Assembly (NCBI GenBank): GCA_934725305.1
Contig: CAKVBA010000073.1
Coordinates: forward strand, 1 to 9,255
DNA from: an uncultured Parabacteroides sp.
Lineage (GTDB): Bacteria > Bacteroidota > Bacteroidia > Bacteroidales > Tannerellaceae
Length of the DNA: 9,255 nt
Reading direction: 5' to 3'
Below the pieces are notes generated by a model. The model was given only the letters and a program-made list of their open reading frames with translations. It made no database searches and was not told the DNA's origin. This document shows, piece after piece, positions 1-6,060 of the stretch; position 1 is the stretch's first letter, and every line of letters starts with the position of its first letter. A program made the position numbers and the translations under genes.

Positions 1-25
1 TACATCAATTGAACTTTTTAGACCA

Positions 26-56
26 CAAAGATAAGTCAAAGAACGCTTTAATCAAT
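26..56 (-). promoter_or_regulatory. Leftward Bacteroidetes-type promoter leaving the window
   Basis: On the minus strand a -7 box TATCTTTG (26-33) matches TAnnTTTG exactly. It is preceded, with a 19-bp spacer, by ATTG (53-56), which carries the TTG core of the -33 element. Transcription would start near position 19 and run left out of the window. This suggests that a separate minus-strand gene begins just beyond the left edge, and that the SWIM gene's region ends before it. The match is to a short motif in A/T-rich DNA, so chance occurrence is possible. Confidence 0.45.
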
Positions 57-71
57 TATTCGATATAAACT

Positions 72-218
72 CTAATAATATTCAGATTTTTCGAAATATC
101 CATTCGTCTCTATAAGGAAATAGTGGGCCAGCTGGATAGCCTTTTGTGTATTACCAGTTGTCAGATAGATTTCCAATAAGTAATTTTTCCATTCATTTAC
201 ACGACCCGAAAAAATGTC
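72..218 (-). pseudogene. Orphaned 3' coding remnant of the SWIM gene
   Basis: Directly after the TAA at 219-221 the same minus-strand frame stays open for 48 codons (75-218), to a TAG at 72-74. The encoded peptide has the phrases RVNEWKNYLLEIYLTTG and TQKAIQLAHYFLIETNGYF, a helical pattern that continues the C-terminal repeats of the SWIM protein upstream. Joined across the stop, the text reads ILQD-stop-DIFSGRVNEWKNYL; a single A-to-T change of an AAA codon would produce the TAA. From what I recall of the family, related proteins carry on with a similar WK/YLL segment and usually run longer, so the TAG at 72 may be a second lesion or a natural shorter end. What is seen is the open frame; that it is a remnant is inference. 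Confidence 0.6.
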
Positions 219-1364
219 TTAGTCTTGTAAAATACCCTCTTGAGCTAAAGTTTCAGCCTTGTTGTAATCTTTTGCCTCTAAGGCCTCTTTAATTAAGTCT
301 CTTCTGAAGTTAGGGTTGGATAGATGGTTTGTTATATACAAATCAGTCGCCTCTTTTCCTTCGGTTTTCAAGATAAAACTTGATTTTAATTCTTGAAGAG
401 TGGGTAGATACCAATTATTTACTTTTTGCATAGTTGAATCTAAAAGGGATAACACCTTTTTGTTTTCTGTTTGTGATTGAGTTAATAAGACAGACAACTC
501 TAACAGATCCAACCACATGTTACCTTCTTTATGAAATTCAGTATCAAAGCTGTTAAGCACATAATCGAAAAATTCGCGGTGCAACTCTGTTCCTAAATCC
601 GCGTCGGTTAAGTTTTCCAACAATTGGAAGGTGTCATTAATGATCTCTTCCAAATATCCATCATCGTCGGCGAAGTTATAGGAGGTCTCAGATATCGTAT
701 CTAAAATAGCAGTGGCAATATAGAAGGCTTTACTGTATTGGTTTTGCTCACAGTATGTGTTTGCCTTCTTTATAAACTCATTGATTTTTGAACATAGCTG
801 TTTGGAGTCTCTATACTCAATGAATCCATATTTTCCTGTATAGCCTTTTATCAGTATTTTTAGCTGTTTGATATATAGATCTTTTGATTCTTCTTCTAGT
901 AGGTGTAGGTGTGTGGCAATAAATGAAAGCTTCAACTTACTGTCTTTCTTGCAAGCTGAGTAAAAGACCTCTTTTAATTCTTCATGAGATAACACTTTGA
1001 GAATAGCTTTTACCTGTTCGGCTTCTGACATCTTTTTGGGTTTGGCTGGCCTATTCTTCTTTTCCTTTTTGGAAGATGTGGTCGTTATATCAGCAAATAG
1101 GTCTTTTTGTAGGTAGAATAAGCAGGCTACAATGTGTTTACATATAAGGGTGTCGTGTGGACAGTCACATGAACAATGAGAAACTGTGTTTCCTTTGATT
1201 TTCAATTGGACTGTATAAATGTCAGAACCTTCAACCGTAAATTCATATTGTCCCCGACCTGTTTCTTCCATGTCAAGAACATGACCTTTCTTGAAATAAC
1301 TTAATCCTCGTTCTAGGATTGTTTCATCTATTTGTTGCTCGAATTGATCTAATAGTATTTTCAT
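219..1364 (-). CDS. SWIM zinc-finger domain protein, apparently truncated
   Basis: A 381-residue soluble protein. The N-terminus has a segment (LERGLSYFKKGHV) typical of proteins preceding a SWIM finger. The finger itself is C66-x-C68 with C75-K-H77, matching CxC-(n)-CxH, a zinc-binding fold associated with DNA or protein binding. A lysine-rich linker follows (about residues 95-112), then a long helical, repeat-like region to the end. The start is taken at ATG 1362-1364. An in-frame TTG at 1395-1397 lies inside the -7 promoter box and so would not be in the transcript. The C-terminus is abrupt: the frame remains coding-like past the stop (see 72-218), so this is probably a shortened or inactive product. 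The gene is richer in A/T than those to its right. It stands alone and divergent from the AAA/nuclease gene. The cellular role of this family is unknown; no function is assigned beyond the finger. Confidence 0.8.
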   Translation of the reverse strand: MKILLDQFEQQIDETILERGLSYFKKGHVLDMEETGRGQYEFTVEGSDIYTVQLKIKGNTVSHCSCDCPHDTLICKHIVACLFYLQKDLFADITTTSSKKEKKNRPAKPKKMSEAEQVKAILKVLSHEELKEVFYSACKKDSKLKLSFIATHLHLLEEESKDLYIKQLKILIKGYTGKYGFIEYRDSKQLCSKINEFIKKANTYCEQNQYSKAFYIATAILDTISETSYNFADDDGYLEEIINDTFQLLENLTDADLGTELHREFFDYVLNSFDTEFHKEGNMWLDLLELSVLLTQSQTENKKVLSLLDSTMQKVNNWYLPTLQELKSSFILKTEGKEATDLYITNHLSNPNFRRDLIKEALEAKDYNKAETLAQEGILQD

Positions 1365-1394
1365 GCTTCTGTATTGATTACTTGAATGTAAGCT

Positions 1395-1402
1395 CAAATA
1401 TA
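1395..1402 (-). promoter_or_regulatory. -7 box of the SWIM gene promoter
   Basis: The minus strand reads TATATTTG, an exact TAnnTTTG match, 30 bp upstream of the ATG at 1364. Transcription would begin near 1388, downstream of the alternative TTG codon at 1397, so the box decides the start codon. No clear -33 TTTG is seen at 19-21 bp upstream; the nearest similar bases are a CTG at an 18-bp spacing. Confidence 0.5.
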
Positions 1403-1579
1403 GATGTTTTTATTTTACGTCAGGATAATTTTGCCTTTTGTTTTTAGGATCCACGGCGGTGTGTCATAATTGCAAACTTGTTTGTTGAGTTGTCTTTTTC
1501 TTCTAAAAGGATAGAGCATAAATCTTGCAAATCCGGTAAAAAAGTAAAACGGAAGGAACTTAGTTGTAGAAAAATAGGT

Positions 1580-1587
1580 TATCTTTG
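1580..1587 (+). promoter_or_regulatory. -7 box of the AAA/nuclease gene promoter
   Basis: TATCTTTG matches the Bacteroidetes -7 consensus exactly and lies 24 bp before the ATG at 1612. The -33 element is not recognisable at the usual spacing; a GTTG at 1563-1566 is too close (13 bp). A purine-rich AGAGAGG (1602-1608) sits 3 bp before the ATG, an unusually SD-like but tightly spaced leader for this group. Confidence 0.55.
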
Positions 1588-1611
1588 TTTTGACACATAA
1601 AAGAGAGGTTT

Positions 1612-3159
1612 ATGGCTACACAATATCCTATAGGCATACAGAATTTCGAGAAGATCCGTAAGGATGGATATCTCTATGTTGATAAGACCGCACTAATTTA
1701 TCAAATGGTGAAGACAGGGTGTTATTACTTCCTGAGTCGTCCGCGCCGTTTCGGCAAATCGTTGTTGATATCTACATTAGAGGCCTATTTTCAGGGGAAG
1801 AAGGATTTGTTCAAAGGTTTAGCCATGGATCAGCTGGAACAGGATTGGCTAGAGTATCCGATATTGCATTTGGATTTGAACATCTCACAGTATCAATCCG
1901 TACAGGATTTAGAAGATATATTGAACAGAAATCTAATTGCTTGGGAAGCCTTGTATGGATCGGATTCTTCCGAGAGAAGTTTGGCATTGCGTTTTGCTGG
2001 CATTATAAATCGTGCTCATCTGAAGACCGGAAGACGTGTAGTTGTCTTGGTGGATGAATACGATAAACCTTTATTGCAGGCCATCGGAAATGAGCAGTTG
2101 CAAGAAGAATACCGCTCTATCTTGAAACCGTTTTATGGAGTATTGAAGACGGTGGATGGAAGCATTCAGTTCGCCTTGTTGACGGGTGTGACCAAGTTTG
2201 GTAAGGTAAGTGTGTTCAGTGATCTGAATAACTTGGACGATCTCTCTATGCGTAGGCCATACGTTAGCCTCTGTGGAATATCGGAAGAGGAGTTGCGTCA
2301 CTATTTTGATGCGGACATTCATGCCTTGGCTTCTTCGTCGAATCTATCCTATGAAGATACATGTTCTTTGCTGAAGGATCGGTATGACGGTTATCACTTT
2401 ATGGAAAACAGTCCCGGTATGTATAATCCGTTCAGTCTTTTAAATGCATTTAAATACAGGCAGTTGAGCGACTATTGGTTTGAGACCGGTACACCTTCTT
2501 ATTTGGTAGAGTTGTTGAAGCATTCCGATTATGATTTGTATAATATGGCACATACAGAAACGAATGCGGATGTGTTGAACAGTATTGATGCTGTTTCTCA
2601 AAACCCGATACCTGTTATCTATCAGAGCGGTTATTTGACGATCAAGGACTATGATCCGGAGTTTAAGATATATACATTGGGTTTCCCTAATCAGGAAGTG
2701 GCAGAGGGTTTTACCCGTTACCTGTTGCCTTATTATACCTCTGTGAATGCTGTCAATACTCCTTTTCAGATTCAGCACTTTGTTAAAGATATCCGAAAGG
2801 GAGACGTGGCTGCATTTCTGAGCCGATTGCAAAGTTTCTTTGCGGATACTCCTTATGAATTGATCCGTAATTTGGAGGTACATTATCAGAATGTATTGTT
2901 CATCGTATTCAAATTGGCCGGCTTCTATGTAAATGTGGAATATCGAACATCCCGTGGACGCATCGACTTGGTGATGCAGACCGACCGTTATATCTATGTA
3001 ATGGAGTTCAAGCTGAATGGCACAGCTGAGGAAGCTTTGCATCAGATTGAAGAGAAACAGTATGCCTTGCCTTTTGCTACGGATAAACGCAAACTGTTTA
3101 AGATAGGCGTGAACTTTGATAACGAAACCCGGAATATCGCTGGCTGGCTGGTGGAATAG
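1612..3159 (+). CDS. AAA-ATPase-like protein with PD-(D/E)XK nuclease domain
   Basis: A 515-residue protein of the common Bacteroidales family that joins an AAA-ATPase-like region (Pfam AAA-ATPase_like) to a C-terminal PD-(D/E)XK nuclease-superfamily domain. The N-terminus (YPIGIQNFEKIRKDGYLYVDK) is the family signature. A modified Walker A is seen at SRPRRFGKSLL (residues 42-52) and a Walker B at VVLVDEYDKP (144-153, acidic D148/E149). A conserved LLTGVTKFGKVSVFSDLNNL segment is at 189-208. Near the C-terminus, D452 (RGRIDLVM) and E465-F-K467 (VMEFKL) form the D...ExK nuclease core, followed by a QIEEKQYALPF helix. All key residues are present, so the gene looks intact. There are no membrane segments or signal peptide. 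No partner gene lies in the same operon. The family's biological role is not established; nuclease activity, defence or mobile-element association are only guesses. The ATG is supported by the promoter at 1580 and by the conserved N-terminus. Confidence 0.9.
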   Translation: MATQYPIGIQNFEKIRKDGYLYVDKTALIYQMVKTGCYYFLSRPRRFGKSLLISTLEAYFQGKKDLFKGLAMDQLEQDWLEYPILHLDLNISQYQSVQDLEDILNRNLIAWEALYGSDSSERSLALRFAGIINRAHLKTGRRVVVLVDEYDKPLLQAIGNEQLQEEYRSILKPFYGVLKTVDGSIQFALLTGVTKFGKVSVFSDLNNLDDLSMRRPYVSLCGISEEELRHYFDADIHALASSSNLSYEDTCSLLKDRYDGYHFMENSPGMYNPFSLLNAFKYRQLSDYWFETGTPSYLVELLKHSDYDLYNMAHTETNADVLNSIDAVSQNPIPVIYQSGYLTIKDYDPEFKIYTLGFPNQEVAEGFTRYLLPYYTSVNAVNTPFQIQHFVKDIRKGDVAAFLSRLQSFFADTPYELIRNLEVHYQNVLFIVFKLAGFYVNVEYRTSRGRIDLVMQTDRYIYVMEFKLNGTAEEALHQIEEKQYALPFATDKRKLFKIGVNFDNETRNIAGWLVE

Positions 3160-3170
3160 GAAAAGTAAAA

Positions 3171-3210
3171 GCATCCGGTTGACGAGATTAAGTGTATAGG
3201 TTCCGGATGC
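3171..3210 (+). terminator. GC-rich hairpin after the AAA/nuclease gene
   Basis: GCATCCGG (3171-3178) and CCGGATGC (3203-3210) form an 8-bp perfect stem with a 24-base loop, starting 11 bp after the stop codon. There is no T-run after it, so it is not a classical intrinsic terminator. It could act as a transcript 3'-end stabiliser or a weak, possibly bidirectional, terminator between this gene and the minus-strand remnant. Confidence 0.35.
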
Positions 3211-3234
3211 GGAATACGGAAAATCCAGACTCAA

Positions 3235-3348
3235 TCACTTTATCCAAGTGAAGTAATTACCCATTTCTAATAAGGAGCCTACTTGTTTTTCCAAGAGTTT
3301 ATAATCTTCTCCACAAAAGTTTTCTCCTTCTTTAAAAGCTATTTGATT
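3235..3348 (-). pseudogene. Possible 3' remnant of an unidentified minus-strand gene
   Basis: The minus strand has a 37-codon open stretch ending in TGA (3235-3237). It contains IAFKEGENFCGEDYKLLEK and VGSLLEMGNYFTWIK. The composition is like a real soluble helical protein, and unlike the shadow frames of this window. There is no start codon at its upstream end: TGA (3349-3351) and TAA (3352-3354) stop the frame immediately. It is therefore best read as the C-terminal tail of a gene whose 5' part has been lost or frameshifted, with the phosphatase promoter now next to it. I do not recognise the family. It is short enough that chance cannot be excluded. Confidence 0.3.
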
Positions 3349-3404
3349 TCATTATCGGGTTGATAAAAACATTTGAGAATGTTAAGTGGCAATTTGTTTT
3401 TCCC

Positions 3405-3412
3405 TACTTTTG
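3405..3412 (+). promoter_or_regulatory. -7 box of the phosphatase gene promoter
   Basis: TACTTTTG matches TAnnTTTG and lies 29 bp before the ATG at 3442. It falls downstream of any longer in-frame start (such as the TTG at 3373), so it supports the shorter protein. A -33 TTTG is not evident at 19-21 bp; only a weak TGTT is seen at 3380-3383. Confidence 0.55.
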
Positions 3413-3441
3413 TGCCCGAAAAGAGCATAAATAACACGATT

Positions 3442-3957
3442 ATGATAAGAAGTAAAGCATTTGATAGGCATCAGAACTATAAGATTTTGTTCGTCTGCCT
3501 TGGTAACATCTGTCGTTCTCCTTCGGCTGAGGCGGTGATGAAGAAGCTGGTAAAAGATGCCGGATTGGAACATCAGATACTGATAGATTCAGCCGGATTG
3601 ATTGATTATCATGAAGGAGAAGCCGCTGATCCTCGTATGCGAACTCATGCCATTCGCCGAGGATATCAGTTAGACTCCATTTCTCGTCCGGTCACGCTGT
3701 CTGACTTCTATGACTTTGATTTGATTATCGGTATGGACAACCGCAATATCGATGAGTTGAAACACCGTGCTCCCGATTTGGAGTCGGAAGCCAAAGTGCA
3801 TCAGATGACGGAGTTTTCCCGAAACAAACTGTATGACTATGTGCCCGATCCCTACTACAGCGAGGCAGAAGGTTTCGAGCTGGTGCTTGATCTGTTGGAA
3901 GATGCCTGCCAAAGTCTTTTGGATGAAATTACTTCTTCTTCAGATCAGGGTAACTGA
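3442..3957 (+). CDS. Low-molecular-weight protein-tyrosine phosphatase
   Basis: A 171-residue cytoplasmic phosphatase of the LMW-PTP family, which hydrolyses phosphotyrosine (and sometimes other phosphoesters) through a cysteinyl-phosphate intermediate. The P-loop is FVCLGNICRSPSAEAV with nucleophile C19 and R25-S26 (CX5RS). The general-acid loop is VPDPYY with D136, followed by the usual C-terminal helix. Length and both catalytic loops are normal for the family. The N-terminus carries about 12 residues more than the shortest relatives before the first strand (YKILFVC). ATG 3442 is chosen because a -7 box ends at 3412 and the longer TTG start at 3373 would precede it. The natural substrate cannot be told; in some bacteria such enzymes pair with a tyrosine kinase in polysaccharide export, but no kinase is present here. 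The 3' end overlaps the convergent HD phosphohydrolase gene by 29 bp. Confidence 0.93.
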   Translation: MIRSKAFDRHQNYKILFVCLGNICRSPSAEAVMKKLVKDAGLEHQILIDSAGLIDYHEGEAADPRMRTHAIRRGYQLDSISRPVTLSDFYDFDLIIGMDNRNIDELKHRAPDLESEAKVHQMTEFSRNKLYDYVPDPYYSEAEGFELVLDLLEDACQSLLDEITSSSDQGN

Positions 3958-5962
3958 TACGAGTGTGGAACATCGTCTTCAGCTTGTCAACAAACACCGT
4001 TTTGATCGTAGCAATATCTTTGAAGGTCAACGGTGCGTTGTTTAGCAAACCATCACTAATTTGTGTGTCGATGATCTTGCAGACAAGCTGACGGATACTT
4101 TCCTCGGTATGTTCTTTCAGACTACGAGATGCTGCTTCTACCGAGTCTGCCATCATTAACACGGCCGTCTCTTTTGAGAATGGATTAGGTCCAGGATAGG
4201 TGAATAGCTTTTCGTCTATCTCTGCATCAGGATATTTATTCTTATAGGAATTATAGAAATACTTGGCTTTCCCAGTGCCGTGGTGTGTGCGTATAAAGTT
4301 TGTGACCGCATTGGGAAGGCCGATTTTTTCTGCCATCTTTATGCCTTCGGTTACATGGCTGATGATAATCTGTGCACTCTCATCAAAAGACAGCTGATTG
4401 TGCGGATTGAAACTGGTTTGATTCTCTGTAAAGAAGACCGGATTGCTCATCTTGCCAATGTCGTGATAGAGTGCTCCGGTACGTACCAGCTGCGAATCGA
4501 CTCCAATCTTGGTGGCCGCTTCCGAAGCAAGAATAGAGACTTGCAGTGAGTGTTGGAATGTGCCCGGACAAGTTTCGCTCAGCTTCTTCAGAATCGGCTG
4601 ATTGATGTTTGACAACTCCACCAAAGTGATACTTGATACATAGCCGAATGTCTTTTCCAGCATATACACCAGTACATAGGTAAACATCAGCAGGATGAAG
4701 TTGATACCAAAATAGAGTAGCATCACCCAGTTGATCTTTTTCAAATCGGCCTCTTGATAGAGAGTCAGACTCAGATAGGTGATTGTATAGGCCATGAAGA
4801 TGAAAAAGGCACATCGAATCAGCTGTGAGCGTTCACTCAGTTCGCGCAAGCTAAAGGTGACTACCATGCCGGCAATGATTTGCAGCAACAGAAACTCATG
4901 AGGGAAAGGAGCCATCAATGAACAGATGAGTATAATCACCAAATGAGTGAAGAGCGCTGTACGGGAGTCAAAGAAGGTTCGGACAACGATGGGTATAATG
5001 GCAAAAGGTATAATGTAGATGCTGAACAGTCCGTAAGTGACACATAGTTCGGTCAATATACAGCTGACGAAAATACTTAGAACCAGGAACACCACATTGT
5101 TGCGATTATGGAATATCTTGGGGCGGAAAGACCACAGATAGAGCCAAAAGCAGAACATGATGCCCAAAACCAGAATGAACTGTCCGGCAAGAATCAGACT
5201 TTGTCGTTGATTACCTCCTGCTTTGGTCTCGTACACCATCTTTAGAGATCGCAACACATTGTAGGTGTGATTGTCGATGATTTCACCTCTGTCCACAATA
5301 CGTTCACCCGCTTGCACCATGCCATTGGCCAGTGATACACTTTGGAGCATATCGTTTTTGATCTTTTGAGTTGTGAGAGGATCAGAGATGATATTTTCGG
5401 TCAGGTAATTGTTGAGATCACATGATTGCAGAGACGATTTGTCGAATCGTCCGGGGCAATTGTTGATGATAAACTCATAGGCCGATTTAACGGTGAAGAA
5501 ATCGGATACATATTCCGTTTTGGCCACATTGTTTTCACGTACCTTAATACGCTTGTAGCCCTCTTTTTCCAGTTGTTCCAAATCTTGTGTTGAGATGATG
5601 CCCTGATTGTAGATATTAATCAGAGTCTTCTCTACATACTGCATGTAAGAAGGTTTTACCTTTAGGTAGAGAGTTTCGTTGTATTGATTGCGCAACTTCT
5701 CTATCTCTTGGTGCTGTATCTCCGGGTCGATACGATAATAGGGCTCGAAATTCATAAGAATGCTGTCTTTTTCAACATTGATTTCCTCATCTGTCTTATA
5801 AATAGGAAAGTCATAAGACGCTGTAAGCAGACCATATCGCCAAGGTTTTCCTTCGTAAAACTGGTATTTGAATTTTCCTTCACGAGGGAAGAAATAGGCA
5901 ATCAATAATGCTGTAACAATAAAAGAGACAGCCGGGTGAATTTTATAATTGTTTATCTTCAT
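3929..5962 (-). CDS. PgpH-type 7TM-HD membrane phosphohydrolase (predicted c-di-AMP phosphodiesterase)
   Basis: A 677-residue inner-membrane protein with the PgpH layout. An N-terminal membrane anchor (residues ~10-26) is followed by a large outside domain of the 7TMR-HDED type (~28-250), seven membrane helices (approximately 258-277, 288-306, 309-327, 335-351, 353-371, 381-400, 411-435) and a cytoplasmic HD domain (~450-665). HD metal ligands are visible: H471 (TFQHSLQ), H500-D501 (LYHDIGK), H536 (IISHV), H560-H561 (RTHHGTG) and D606 (MMADSVEA). Their spacing closely follows that which I recall for Listeria PgpH, which cleaves c-di-AMP to pApA. The substrate is therefore inferred as c-di-AMP, with the outside domain probably sensing an envelope signal. 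The gene is divergent from gltX and convergent, with overlap, to the phosphatase gene. The ATG at 5960-5962 leads directly into the first membrane helix. It appears intact and of normal length. Confidence 0.92.
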   Translation of the reverse strand: MKINNYKIHPAVSFIVTALLIAYFFPREGKFKYQFYEGKPWRYGLLTASYDFPIYKTDEEINVEKDSILMNFEPYYRIDPEIQHQEIEKLRNQYNETLYLKVKPSYMQYVEKTLINIYNQGIISTQDLEQLEKEGYKRIKVRENNVAKTEYVSDFFTVKSAYEFIINNCPGRFDKSSLQSCDLNNYLTENIISDPLTTQKIKNDMLQSVSLANGMVQAGERIVDRGEIIDNHTYNVLRSLKMVYETKAGGNQRQSLILAGQFILVLGIMFCFWLYLWSFRPKIFHNRNNVVFLVLSIFVSCILTELCVTYGLFSIYIIPFAIIPIVVRTFFDSRTALFTHLVIILICSLMAPFPHEFLLLQIIAGMVVTFSLRELSERSQLIRCAFFIFMAYTITYLSLTLYQEADLKKINWVMLLYFGINFILLMFTYVLVYMLEKTFGYVSSITLVELSNINQPILKKLSETCPGTFQHSLQVSILASEAATKIGVDSQLVRTGALYHDIGKMSNPVFFTENQTSFNPHNQLSFDESAQIIISHVTEGIKMAEKIGLPNAVTNFIRTHHGTGKAKYFYNSYKNKYPDAEIDEKLFTYPGPNPFSKETAVLMMADSVEAASRSLKEHTEESIRQLVCKIIDTQISDGLLNNAPLTFKDIATIKTVFVDKLKTMFHTRISYPDLKKK

Positions 5963-5986
5963 AGTTTCTCATTCTTATTAGAAGGC

Positions 5987-6018
5987 GAAATGTACATAAA
6001 AAAGTTTATTGTGAGAAA
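5987..6018 (-). promoter_or_regulatory. Candidate promoter of the HD phosphohydrolase gene
   Basis: On the minus strand TACATTTC (5987-5994) differs from TAnnTTTG in the last base. A TTTC (6015-6018), one base from TTTG, lies 20 bp upstream. The start codon is 24 bp downstream. Each element has a mismatch, so this is a weak candidate. It lies face to face with, and overlaps, the gltX promoter. Confidence 0.3.
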
Positions 6019-6035
6019 AAAAAAGGCTACTTTTG
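6005..6035 (+). promoter_or_regulatory. Promoter of the gltX-waaA operon
   Basis: TACTTTTG (6028-6035) matches the Bacteroidetes -7 consensus. TTTA (6005-6008), one base off TTTG, precedes it with a 19-bp spacer containing a run of nine A (6016-6024). The gltX ATG is 25 bp downstream, giving a short A/T-rich leader with no Shine-Dalgarno sequence. Confidence 0.6.
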
Positions 6036-6060
6036 CCCATTATTATACAATGATAAGATT

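Noticed and set aside
1415..1519. Minus-strand 34-codon open frame starting ATG in the gap between the SWIM and AAA/nuclease genes
   Set aside because: It is A/T-driven, rich in F, K and R, has no promoter box of its own that I can see, and resembles no family I know.
2440..3234. Long minus-strand open frame (264 codons) opposite the AAA/nuclease gene
   Set aside because: It is antisense to a well-supported gene with intact motifs, and its composition (many I, H, Q, R) is typical of a shadow frame.
3373..3441. Upstream TTG start that would lengthen the phosphatase by 23 residues
   Set aside because: The -7 promoter box at 3405-3412 lies inside this extension, so the extra codons would not be transcribed.
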